Shown here: piece by piece, positions 33,101-44,335 of the stretch
Layout of the letters: each line of letters opens with the position of its first letter
Numbering within the stretch: position 1 is the stretch's first letter
Assembly (NCBI GenBank): GCA_002118135.1
Contig: BDIU01000287.1
Coordinates: 248,001 to 312,000 of the forward strand
Source of the DNA: Trebouxia sp. TZW2008
Lineage: Eukaryota > Chlorophyta > Trebouxiophyceae > Trebouxiales > Trebouxiaceae
Length of the DNA stretch: 64,000 nucleotides
Direction of reading: 5' to 3'
Made by a program: the position numbers and the translations under genes
Notes under the pieces: model-generated
Databases searched by the model: none
Told to the model about the DNA's origin: nothing
The model's input: the letters and a program-made list of their open reading frames with translations, nothing else

Positions 33101-36100
33101 AAGCAAGGCTGTGGGCAAAAGCTATGGGTGCATCACACACATTGAGTGATACCTATCTGACATGCCACATGGTTGTTAGTTGCTGCACAGCAAGCTTAGT
33201 GGCAGCATGAGACCACTTATGCATGGTAGAATGCTGGGCAGCAGTGCTTGGCATGCAGAATCAAGCAGGTGTCTGTACATACATCTGCAATCAACCACGC
33301 TGTCTAAGAAAGCGCCTTCAATGGTGACAAGCCGACAGGGTCTAAGGCATGTCTACATTGAGCAAAGTTGGAGACATGCCTTGCATGCAGAGCAGACTTT
33401 GCCATGAGCAATTCGCCCACATGCAAGCATGTATTGCCTGTGGATTTGATTCGTGCAAAGCACAGCAGGCACAAAAAGCCAAATCAAGAAGCAGGACAAA
33501 ACGAAGGAGAGGCAGCTACGTTCTTGACAGGAGATTGCTGTTGTGCCAGTGCACCTGAGGTATGTCAAACAGAGAGAAGAGCTCATTGATGCGGTGAACT
33601 ATCCCGCAAGCCAAAATGAAGCCAACAATGTGGTCCCGCATGATTTGTACGTCAGGCCAAGTCGGCAGAGGCTGCATGACTTTTGTCAGCACCTGCAAGC
33701 AGCAGCCACCTCCTATATGAACAAATGGGGCTCGCAACTTATGTCTTGCATCCTGTGTCTGGTCTTTGCAAGCATTGTGTACCATTTTGCGTGAGAGGAC
33801 ACGGCATCAATTTGCATGATGTTGCAGACTGCTGAGCAACGTCTTAGATGCTTCCACGTAGAGTAGGACTACTCAGTAGCCTAGCTGTTCATTGCATCTA
33901 ACAGGGTTGCCCAAATACAAAGTGAATGCATCTTGACACCATGGGTGAAGAGACAGGCAGGCAGGCAGGCAGACAGACACTCAGCTCCACATGCATGCGC
34001 ACTAACAGACAGACAGACAGGGATAGCAAACCCACCTGCAGCAGCACATCTAGCATGCCAGAGTCAGCAACGCAGCCCTTGTCACTGCCCTCCTTGGCAA
34101 TGCACACGTCAAGCAGTGCAGCCAGCCGCTTTGCCAGCCCCACAGCATGGCCCCCTGCCATCACTGCAAGGCAGTTGGTCTCACACTCCAGCAGTCTGAG
34201 CAGCAGCAGTGCTAAATCTGCCTCAAGCCTGCAGCACCCAACAGGCTGCAGTCAGAGATGTGATACCCTGTGCTGTACCAATCCGGGCACGCAGCATGTG
34301 CACAGATTAATATAAATATGCAGTCAGAGATGTGGGCACCTATGTCACATGCACAAGGCAATGCAAGATGGGCACAGCTTGTTATGCCAATGCAATCTGA
34401 GATGCAAGATCTGACATGCGAGATCTGTGCACCTGCGCTACATGAACTAAGCCACGTCACATGCACAGAGGTTGCCATCAGGGGAACATGCCCATGAATT
34501 TGGGTCTGTGCCATAAACTTTGCCACAATTCAGCGTGCACTTTGCTGCATAAGTTGCAATTGAGCAGCAACAGTTCAAGCATTTGTAGAGAAACCACAGG
34601 AAGGACCGTCAACAACTGCAATGTCTATGATGCCCCCAGTGCTGTAGGGCATTGAGAGTGTGCTGATTTGGTGGTGGCAGGCTGGTGAGGCAGGGCGGGG
34701 CAGGGCAGGTCAGGGCCAGACCTGTGGGGCCAGCAGGCAGGTGCGCCTGCCACAGCCAATGCAGCTGCAATCGCCAGCTGGCAATGCTCAACTGCCTGCT
34801 CTGCTAGATGGGAGTTCAAGAATGATGCTGCTTCACAGACAGCAGAATCCAGCCCTGCACATGAGTCATGAGATGCAGTAAGAGATGGGATTTGGTACAT
34901 GTATCAAGCTGCCACTGGCAGGTGCTGCAAAAGCAGCAAGCTATCATCACAACAGTGCTGCTTTCGCACAACAGCAGCAATTCACCCGATGGTCCTGCCA
35001 TCAGCCGCGATCATGACATGCGTCCTGTGATACGAACAGCAGCATTCTGTCTCATGATGCTGTTAAAAGCTGCAACCATGACAGCTGTCTTCTGAGTGCA
35101 GAAGCAGCAAAGTGGACTGGGTGCACTGAGCCGGGTCATGGATCTCACAAGAATACGGTCTTCTCCAAGTCTTGTACATTGCCAAGGTGGTTCGGAACCC
35201 CTCTGTCAGGCCATGCAAGCTTCTTGAATCTTCAGGGTGTGTCTGGGTCCCAGGTGGGGCACCCGGTGCTATCTTTAATGAGCGTTAAGGAAGTCACCAG
35301 GACGCATGTAAGTGGTAATGATGTTAAATGTTGGACAAGACATACCAGCTGGTTTGTCATTCTCAGTCCTGTGTTGCAGCTTGTCCAACAGGACATCTAG
35401 TGGTGAGGGCACGCAGCCTCCTTGACCGATAGCTTTCACAGTTTGGTGACAGTCTGTGGCATAGTCAAAGGAGTCAGCCTTGATGCGGGCTAGGAGCTTG
35501 GCAGCTCTGCGGCGCATGCCCTTGAGGCGGTTGCGAGGCGTGGTGGCCAGGCTGATGGCCTTGTCCTCTGACTGGATAGGCTCTGGGGAGCTGCGCAGGT
35601 GACCTGAAACATGAACGTCCACTTCCACGTCGAGATCACCATCAATCTGAACACCAACACTCACGTCACCACCACCAGAGTCACCACCAGCAGATAAACA
35701 TCATCTCTTTTGTATTCAGGGACAGGGTAGTGGGCAGGAAGTGTAGGTCAAATGCACGTTCCTTGTCAAAGACATCCTTTGCCTGGTCAATTGAGACAGC
35801 CTGTTTTGTTGTGCTTGGCAAGATCCAAGCAGGCAGTGACTCGGAGATTAGGAGGCATTGCCCACATGAGGATGACAGTTGCGCATTAGACACACAAAGT
35901 CCATGAAGACAATAGCAGAATTTCAAAGCTGTTGCAGCGATGGTGGCAGACCTCTGTGGGTCTTGGGAGGTGACATGGGAGGGCAGGCCTCCTTCTCCTC
36001 CTTGCTGATAGCAGCGCGCTCTCTGATCTGGTCTAGGTGGCTCACCCGCCGCTGCGCTGCCTCCTGCAGGCGCTGAGCCAGACGCGCCTCCAGCTTTTGA

Positions 36101-39100
36101 GCATGCTGCAGCAACATGATGTTTCATCAATCGCTGAGTGTACGTCAAAGCTAGCCTGACCTCCAGCTTCTGGGCATGCTGCAGCAACAGTTTGCAGAAG
36201 CTTGAGTCATCTGAAGGTTGATTTGCTGAGCCAGTCGCACCTCCAGCTTCTGAGCATGCTACAGCAGTGCCCCATATCATTCCTCGCTGAGCTTACAACA
36301 GAGTCAGTTTTGCCCACAGCGCCTGGTTTGCATTGTTTGCTGAGCTTACAACAGAGCCTGACGCGTCTCCACCCTCTGGGCATGCTGTAGCACAAAAGTG
36401 TTTCAAGCACTTGCTAGGAATGCTCAAGATACTCTATACAAAGTATTGCTCTACATCACACCATCCGCAGCATCATATGTGCCCTGGATCAATGACAGGA
36501 CATTGCGCAAAGCAGCTAGCAGGAGATTGATTGGGAACTGCTCTGAGTTCTGGCAGGTGGCTCACCTCTTCAGCAGCCTGTTTGTGGTGTTGCTGCACAG
36601 CCCTGTGCTGTTCAGCTTTGGCCATGCGTGCGCTCTCGCCAGCCTTCCGCTCCTCTTCCAGCTTCTGAGCAACAGCACTGGCCCTTTTCTCTTTCTCTGC
36701 AGGCACACAATGAACAAAATGCTTTGTGTAGCCAAGGGCGATGCTGCTTATACTTGTTTTATTGTAGGCAAAGAACTCCTAACCTTCTTTGCGTTTCTTG
36801 CCGCTGTGCGACGCATGCACATCACGACAAAACTGACATGCCTGCCTTTGACGTTTGGGACAGAGTTGGCTCAGGGATGCACATATGTAAGCTTGTCACA
36901 AAGTATTAGCACCTGTCAAGAACAAAACGCAGTGCATTGAGAAGAGTGCCTCAGCATGGCAGATGCAACGCAAAGATTGGACTTGTTAACAACAAGAGTA
37001 TAGCAACTCTGTACAAAACAATGTGGCAAAGCAAAAAGAGCAACCTGCCAGCTTGAGCAGCTTTTGCTCCTCCAGCAGGTGGCGCCTTTCTTGTGCATCC
37101 TGTTGGGCGGCCTCCACCTCTCTCTGCCGCTGCTGCTGCTTGGCACGCGCCTCTGCCTGTCGCCTCTCAGCATTCTGCGTACACAAGCGTAGTCATTTGG
37201 TGATCACACTCTATGCAAGCTCTGCCATGTTCCCACATGCTGGAATTGTTGTCAAGCCTCCAGGCCTGATATGCCGCTATTGCTGCTTAACATGCGCCTC
37301 TGCCTGCCGTCCATCAGCACTCTGCACACAAAAGCTTCAGCTTTTTGTTAAAAGCTCTGTGCAAGCTGGACTGACGCCATCTTCAGACCCCAATCACACC
37401 TTTTGGCCGTTGAAGCCTGATGTGCTGCAATGCTCAACAAACCAAGGGCTCGTTCACTGCATGAGCTGCTTGCCTTCTCAGTAGACGATATTCGTGTTTG
37501 GCTGCTGTTGCAAGCACCTGTCAGTAGGATAGTGGGGCAATTCATATGCAGGGCGGCAGTCAGTATGCAGGCTGCTTTGCATATGTGTGGCCTTCCAATT
37601 CATGTGCAGTCAAAGCTCAAAAACAATTGACTAGCCTGAATGCATTGAGCTTTGCCAGAGGCCATGCTGAATATGACTGAAGACGATGCTGATGATGCAG
37701 ATGTTCCAGCATGGTGAGCATGGGGCTGACTGACCTGCAGGCGCTGCATGAGGATGAGCTCCTTGTCCTCCTTCTGTAGCTTGTTGATGAACAGCACCTC
37801 GTGCACTTTGGTGGTCTCATCCAGAGCCTTACGCCTGATTTGCTTGAGGTGGGCATCCCTCAACTCTGCCTTGCGGGCCTGCTTCTGCTGCAGCTGCTGC
37901 TCACTGGCCAGCTTGCGCTCTAACTCCACACTCTGGGCAGCCTGCATCACAGAGAAACATCATAGCAACATCGGTGGCATGCATCTCAGAGGTCTCATCC
38001 AGCGCCTTGCGCCAGATTTGCTTCAGGTAGGCATCTCTTAGCTCTGCCTTCCCAGCCTGCTTCTGCTGCAGCTGCTGCTCACTGGCCAGCTTGCGCTCCA
38101 ACTCAACAATTTTACGCAGCCTGCATCACAATGAACAAAATGCCATGCGTCAAGTTACGAAACAACGGTAGTGTCCTGCTTGACATATGAGTTCAAAGCC
38201 TGGCATGATGACATCCATGAGGTCACATCTTGGAGCTGCTCGGACAGGCTTGTGATTGCTTCAGCCATCAAACGCCACCACCTAGAAACTGAGTCCAAGC
38301 TACAAAGGCTGGCACAGGTTGGCCAGGATGACATGCCATACCTGACGCCCTGCCTGTGCTCTAGCTTGCCTGGCTCGTTTCTGGACTTGCTGCAGGCTGC
38401 GCCGGTGGGCAGCAGCAGCATGCTTGCTGTCAAGCTGCTGTTGGATCTCCAAAGGGCTTTTGCGATGCCAGTTTGGGGACAGCAGCTTTGGCTGTATGAG
38501 AGCTGTGTCGCTTCTGCTATGATGCAGAGTGCCATCAAAGTCTGCAGCAGCCATACAGATGAGGTATCAGTGGTCTGCATCAAGCTTTCATGCGCCATGT
38601 CAATTGCCCTGTCAGCAACATGATGAGCAGCTTCACCTTGACGGCGTCAAGCACATGAGCCATTCAGCGCGCACTTCAGCGTATTTGCATAATGCTTTTG
38701 AGGGTGTGATGCCAAGCACATGAGCAATTCAGCACGTACCTAGCATGTTTGCATGTTGTTTTTAAGTCGCTGATGCCAAGCACATGAGCCATTCAGCATG
38801 CGCCTCACCTGTTTGCAAAGTGCTTGTAAATTGCTGCTGTCATGCACATGAGCCATTCAGCACGCACTAAACATGTCTGCAAGGCACTTGAAGGTGTTGA
38901 TGTCAAGCACATGAGCCGTTAAGCACACGCCTAGCAGGTTTGCATATTCATGACTTGACAGCGCCTCAGCCGAGCTGCCGTCAGATCTAATTGGCGCATC
39001 TAGAGACTGGCTGCATTCAGCTTCCTCGTGCCTGATGCAGGCCACTCTATCACTGAGTCTGCTGGCAAAGCGGCTTTCCGACAGTGATGGTGAGGTATCA

Positions 39101-40183
39101 GCTGCTGCATGGTCCAGAGACTGCTGAAACAATGACAGCTGTGCAGGGCTTGACAGCAAAGCGGAAGCTGAAGACGGCCTTGCTCCACAACCAATGGGTG
39201 AGTCAGCTCTGGATGATGGTTCTGGAGCAGAATGAGATGTGCTTATTGTGGCTGAGTCATGGGCAGTGCTGTGGCGCAGTGCTGATGAAGGGCGGCAGGC
39301 ACTCACATCAGGAGATAAGCCGCTGCGTGACAGCAGCTGCTGAAAAAGCTCAGCATGCCTGCAGCCACAAATCCGAGGAGTTGCCTAAGCAGCCTGTGAT
39401 ACTGATGTAGTCAGTGTTTTCTGATGAGCATGTGATGTACTGCAAGGTCCTGTAACGAATGCAGGTCCAAATACAATAGCTCTACAGATGCTCAGCGCTA
39501 GTGCCCTTGATGCTGTACCGACAAGAAAAATGCAGAATGCAGTCCCAAGTTGGCGCGAGTGCAATTTGATGTCAACATTTACTGATATAGCTAAAGCAAA
39601 GTTGGTGAAGGCATACTTTGGGGAGGATTGAGGCTTTCTGGAGGGCCACATGGCAGGCTCTTGAATGCCTGTCTCTTTGCAGCCTTGACTTTGGAGGAAG
39701 GCTTGCAGCTGCAAGCACCTTCTGTTATGATGCTGCAAGACTGGAATGAGAACGAAATAGCAAGCACTGCTTCATGTTAATCACCTCACGAAAATCTGCT
39801 GTACTCTCATCCAGCAGGTGTACAATGTTACGCGCTTGCCAGAGGCTCCCATCCATTTCACTCAGCGTGTACAGATCATCTATTGCCCTGCAGCAGATGA
39901 TCTTGAAAGGTTGCAGTCTTGCAGGTTGTCAAGCAAAGGAGCAGCATAGGCCATTGAAAAATAAGACGATATACTTGTTCAGGTCTGAGTACAGCTTTTT
40001 CCACAATTTCCTTTTTTTGGCTTCCAATTTTGCAAGCTCATCAGGAGCTGACTGTGCGCCCTCCTGCACAAGCAATCATTGAGAGGCAGCAGCCTCTGTG
40101 AGGATTACTTATTGTAGGTCCAGACAGAGAGGACTCACCAAGCCAGAAGCTGGACTGGGGCTACGGCTGGGGCAACCTCTCAT
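30173..40183 (-). CDS. SCAPER: SCAPER homologue (S-phase cyclin A-associated protein in the ER)
   Basis: Coiled-coil protein linked in animals to cyclin A, microtubules and cilia. Nineteen exons, phase-consistent, about 1,106 residues: 40139-40183, 39975-40063, 39785-39887, 39617-39732, 38931-39358, 38342-38541, 37735-37941, 37045-37174, 36566-36696, 35952-36105, 35346-35603, 34722-34854, 34036-34228, 33555-33692, 32769-32942, 32183-32322, 31592-31733, 31122-31334, 30173-30499. The N-terminal SCAPER domain is seen (AIDDLYTLSEMDGSL, HLLDESTADFRE). A Ser-rich linker follows, then long Gln/Arg/Glu coiled coils (VHEVLFINKLQKEDKE), then a helical C-terminal half with LLFVGLFAVLEPRNQ, LWGKTPTAVHKLC, ILHRNMELRSLLDFV and HRFPAVAFQDAESFL, matching the order of the human C-terminus. 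The start ATG (40183) lies just before a GTGAGT donor and is the least certain part. Exon 5 uses a probable GC donor. Several junctions are tandemly copied. Confidence 0.92.
30720..31334 (-). repeat. SCAPER penultimate-exon array, 198 bp units, frame kept
   Basis: The 3' part of exon 31122-31334 plus intron start recurs downstream with donors near 31122, 30924 and 30726. Spacing is 198 bp, a multiple of three. Each unit has LLWGK.P.AVHKLC..SRSL.KG...ADSLDC.LLAVCISNQ and ends in GAG|GTGA or similar. The whole stretch is a single open frame of about 225 codons with no stop. Identity between units is high. Confidence 0.96.
33950..34020. repeat. GGCA/GACA tetranucleotide tracts in a SCAPER intron
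   Basis: Short runs CAGGCAGGCAGGCAGGCAG (near 33956) and ACAGACAGACAGACAG (near 34005) lie in the intron just downstream of the donor at 34036. Confidence 0.85.
36060..36400 (-). repeat. SCAPER acceptor-side array at exon 35952-36105
   Basis: Exon start with acceptor (CTGCAGCATGCTCAAAAGC on the - strand, HAQKLEARLAQ) recurs near 36180 (HAQKLEVRLA), near 36260 (CATGCTCAGAAGCTGGAGG) and, more diverged, near 36385 (CATGCCCAGAGGGTGGAG). All are in the upstream intron. Spacing is irregular, about 77-125 bp. Confidence 0.88.
37735..38115 (-). repeat. Duplicated SCAPER coiled-coil exon; upstream copy decayed
   Basis: Exon 37735-37941 has an upstream copy at about 37970-38112. It reads VELERKLASEQQLQQKQ, KAELRDAYLKQI, KALDET on the - strand and is nearly identical in the first 45 codons. 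The copy starts after a good acceptor, but its second codon in the required phase is TAA and it lacks the VLFINKLQKE end and a donor, so I treat it as a pseudo-exon. A smaller copy of the next exon start (GACGGCAGGCAGAGGCGCA on the - strand) lies near 37285-37315. Confidence 0.85.
38640..38960 (-). repeat. SCAPER exon 5 donor array, five copies of about 64 bp
   Basis: The + strand block GCACATGAGC(C/A).TT.AGC occurs at 38651, 38716, 38780, 38844 and 38907, spacing 63-65 bp. It spans the exon 5 end and intron start. The exon-attached copy has TAG|GCGTGTGC at the junction. The copy in the 38740 region has TAG|GTACGTGC, and another has CAG|GTGAGGCGC. Confidence 0.92.
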
Positions 40184-40504
40184 ATTGAGTGCGGCTCCTC
40201 AAGCCAACCAATATCAGCTAAGACAACCGTCGTTGCCGTTCAACTGGTTGATCACTGCTCACTGTAGTATGTTGTGCTTCGTCGGCGCCATTGCGTTCGA
40301 TCGAACAGTGTGTACGTGAACCGCTCAAGTAGTGGCTGTGGATTGTGAGAATGGCCGCTTTTCGATCACGATGCAGACCTGCAGTACGAGCGTCGGATCG
40401 AAGCTGATGCACTGATCAGGGCAGCTGTCACCACTACAGTGCCCTTAGATGCAACTCACCGATTGCAGACGCGGCACGATGTATGACGATGCTTTGCAAA
40501 CACG
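40184..40504. promoter_or_regulatory. Divergent promoter region between SCAPER and the unassigned + gene
   Basis: About 320 bp between two candidate start codons on opposite strands. It contains CAACCAAT at 40206 and GTTGATCACTGC near 40246. Both starts are themselves tentative, so the limits are approximate. Confidence 0.4.
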
Positions 40505-43500
40505 ATGAATGAACAGGCGTCAACGAAGCAAGCAAAGCGATGTGCAAGCAGCGACTTTGCCTGGCACAGTTTAGTCAGTCAAAGCTCGATAGGTCAAAGG
40601 AACATGCAACTTGTCTTGGAGGAGACTTCCGCACCTGGTACACAGTCTGTAGCGCCTGCAGCGCGCAGCTTGATCCAGACACTTTGCTACTCAGCTCCGA
40701 AAGGTGTCCTTATCCATCATCACGCGCATGGTATGTGTACTTGATCAATGCAACCGACTAGGTGTAGCTAACCGAACTGCGCCAATACAGCGTGCAAAGC
40801 TCAGGCGACCTGCGGTATGACCTGAGGCATCTTTGGATACGCCTTTGTGCTGCTCAATCTCCAATACCAAGTTCTGAGAAGTTGCTCTGCAGAAGCTTTT
40901 CCAGCCTGTGTGTCAGAGTCAGCAGCAAAGTGACCAGCAGCTACCACAGACAGGTCACTGCATCACCGCAATAGGCCAGCAGCTTGCCTTCCTTGCTTGC
41001 AAATCAAATGCTCTTCAGCACCTCTTTGAGGACACTGCCTGCTCTCAACTGCAGTCTCTGACAGCAGGTGAGCACTCACCATCGTGTGTGCTCTCTGTGA
41101 GCACTCACACATGCACACATGCACATGCACAATGCATCACAGCATTTGCTTTTGTGTTGCTCATGTCATCTATATGTGAGGTAAGCGTATGCTCATGTCA
41201 TCCATACGTGAGGCATGCACATCATACACAATGCAGCAACTAACAAGCTGTGCTGATGTAACAGCGCATAGCTGTGGTCTGTCACAGGCAGTAGCCAGCA
41301 GCCAGTACATGCTCCAGCCTCCTTGCCTGAAGCAGACTCCCTTGAAGCACTGCTACAACAGCAGCTGCAAGCAGCGCGTCATGTGGAACAGCACCGTATG
41401 GTAGAGGAGACAATATACCAGTGGTGTCTATACAAGCTATCGCAAGCATCTATGGGTTTGCAAACAGCTTGGGATGATGACCAACCAGCTAGCTGTTCTC
41501 AGGTAAGCATGTTTTCGAGTGGCATACAATGTCACAATTGTCACTAACATAGCTTTTGACTGGATCCTGCAGACATCATGCTCCTGTGATTTTGCAAGTA
41601 CATCACAGTCAGGACTGCATGCTTGACAGCTGGTTCACTGTGGGCGTTCTCTTTCATGTGCAATGCGGATTTGCATTGTGCTGTTTGCAGGAAAGCAAGA
41701 TCAACCCGCTTTTGCTGTCCAGAGCAATTTCTCCTGCAGTGACTGATGCCATTGTTGGCATAGTGGCCTTCACCTTTGATGGCAAGGACAATGCATCAGG
41801 TGCATACACACACCCTTGCTTGTGCGCGATGCAACGGACCCCACCTATTCTTTGATTGCAGTAGGTCTCTCTGAGTCACTTGTGTTTGCACATACCATGT
41901 GGTGGGCGCCCTTTGCTTGCGGCTATGCAAAAGGATGCACTGTAGCTTGCTGGAATTCTTGCACAGAGCGGGGATGCAAGACCCTTCACATTGCTTTGCA
42001 TGGGATCTGACTGCCACTGCAGACATGCTGACATACTTGTTTCTGTGACTTTGGCATGTCTGCTTTAGCATTCTCGCATGCAAACAGACAGGCACAAAGT
42101 CCTGTTGAGACCTGCAGATGGTCAGCATTGTGTCTGTACGTCAAATGTCAAATCAAGGCATGATTGACCTCTGCTGTTGACTTTATGCCCCCCCTTGTCG
42201 GATCCCTAAGACAGTGCAAATCTTTATATTGCTTGCTGGCTGTGCAGGGACAGTAAAAGCATGTATGGACCGCACCCAGGCAGCAAGGCTGTATGCTGGC
42301 AATGTGGAACATGGCTATTTCCTGCAGGAAATGCAGCAGCGGTGTAAGGACTCAGGCATGTCAGCAGCAGAAATCAATGCTGACCAGCTCGTCGACATGA
42401 CTGCCTTGCTTCCTGATGATGAACTCAGGTTCGGCCCATGGCTGTGCTTAAGCATTACTAAGATGCACTCAGCCCCAATGCCATCTTTGATGCAAAGCTG
42501 TCAATGTTCAAGATACATCAGACGGACTGCGCTGATGTATAGCCAGTCAAACTTTGACCTTTCCAACTAGCCCAGTCTAGATGTATGCAGCATGACATAG
42601 GCATGCTAAGCATTGCATGCTCTATGGCATGCTGCACACATCAAGCCATTGGCTGCAATTTGCCCTGCCCTCTTGGCTTGATTGATGTTGGGCATATGAC
42701 AACCGTCAATGAATAGACATCCTACAGTCCAGGGCAGGAAGTCAGATGTCACTGATTCGACTTTCTGGCTTCTCCAAGCACAAGGCTCAAGAGTGCCAGT
42801 CAGAAGCCATGATGATGCTGCCCAAGCTGCTCTCAACATCCTTTTGTGCAGGGCAGCCACCAGAGTGAAGACCCAGCAGGCATGGCATGCAGCAGTCAGG
42901 CACACAGGCCTGCTATTCCAGCTGCCAGCGCCTGCCCCTACAACAGCCACAGCAGCAGCAACAGCACTGTCTGCAGCTCAAGCGTCACATGACCCTGAAG
43001 CACTGCAAGAAGCTGCTGCTGCTGCTCTGCCTTACCCCCAGTTGGCTCAGACAGTGAATAGCACAAACTTTGCCCCTCTAGCGCACCTTTCTGAGCATTA
43101 CAGCCCTCCTGGAGGTACAGACACACCACAATTGCGTGTACATGCTGCACAGAAGTTGACGTGACTGCTTTGCACGTTGTACAGTCTATTGGCTGGTTTG
43201 ACATGAAGTTTTTGCAGCTTGCTTGTGCTCCATGCATACAAGTAGCCCACACAAGCTATGTGTGTGTCAAACTGGCAGCGTCTTACTTGTTAGCTGTCAT
43301 CTGATGTGACTGTTTCTAAGTCCATAAGTTCACGGTCCTGCTGAAAATGCATGGGCATAACTGTACAGACAAAACATGCAGTTGGCAAATCAAAGCCATG
43401 GGAAATTGAGCACTGTGCACTGCATTGCCAAATACTGAAACTCTAGGCATTGCCTTCTCAGCAAGAGACTGTGTGTGCAGCTGCTGAAGAAGCAGCAAGG

Positions 43501-43716
43501 GCAGCAGCAGCAAAGCAGGCTCGAGGGTGGCAAGCAGCAGAGCCAAGGCCTGAAGATCAGCTACCAGAGCCAGACTTGCTGAGGTTTCGGCTGTCTATGT
43601 ACAAGCAGCTGCTGTTGGAAGCTGCAGCCTTAGGCTGCATTCTTTGGGAGATTGAGAAGTTAGTGCAGGCTGCTGGGTACCCATTGCAACCAAGTTTGAT
43701 GCCAGTGGATTCTTGA
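40505..43716 (+). CDS. Unrecognised helical, Gln/Ala-rich protein
   Basis: I do not recognise this protein. Exons in phase from 40893: 40893-41067 (KLFQPVCQSQQQSDQQ...LAFLACKSNALQHLF), 41288-41502 (LEALLQQQLQAARHVEQ, TIYQWCLYKLSQASMGLQ), 41691-41799, 42248-42428 (ARLYAGNVEHGYFLQEMQQR), 42738-43114 (QAALNILLCRAATRVKTQQAW, then Ala/Thr-rich), 43481-43716 (AAEEAARAAAAKQARGWQ, LSMYKQLLLEAAALGCILWE, stop). These give 430 residues. A candidate first exon starts with ATG at 40505 (MNEQASTKQAKR), but how it joins 40893 is unclear. The protein is mostly predicted helix with coiled-coil-like segments. A microtubule-associated helical family such as augmin came to mind but no block convinced me. It is divergent to SCAPER. 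Confidence 0.7.
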
Positions 43717-44335
43717 GTGCATGCAACAGGGCATCTTTGCACAGTAGTTCGTGCAGTATTAGCAGCTGTGATGCTTACAAGCATTTATTGGATCAACAAA
43801 CGTGTTCCGCATAACGCAGAATGATTGAATTGGTCTGTGCAATATACAGCGAGTATATGATTACAATCGTATCTTAGGACAGTTCAGCAAGTTCTGTGCA
43901 TGATTCTCCAACCCTCACAACGCTAGTGTAGTATTACACACACACACACATCAGCAATGCTTTGCAAGATAACTCCATCAACTGTATGCTGGGCCCGCAG
44001 CCACGTGCAAGCTTGTTGCAACACCAAATGCGGTGTGTCTGGTTCCAATATAGCTTGACGGATCAGATCACAGATATAGGGTCACGAGTCCAGGAAGCAC
44101 ATCAAGACAATGACGCACATCACCAGAATGAAACATGAAATTTCAACTATTGGCTCAATAGACTTGAAGCAGCCCTCGGGGAACACAACTGTCTTGATGT
44201 AACAGTTGCTGATCAAATTGATCACAGAGCATTTGTTGTCAAAATTTGCAACTCAGGGAACAAGGTGAAGTCATAGGCTATGAGCCCTTTGCCACTGCAA
44301 CAGATGATGCAATTGGTGCAAATGTGCACAAGAGT
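43717..44335. other. Convergent intergenic region with a short CA repeat
   Basis: About 620 bp between the 3' ends of the unassigned + gene and the Smr-domain gene. ACACACACACACA occurs near 43936. I see no gene here. Confidence 0.6.
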
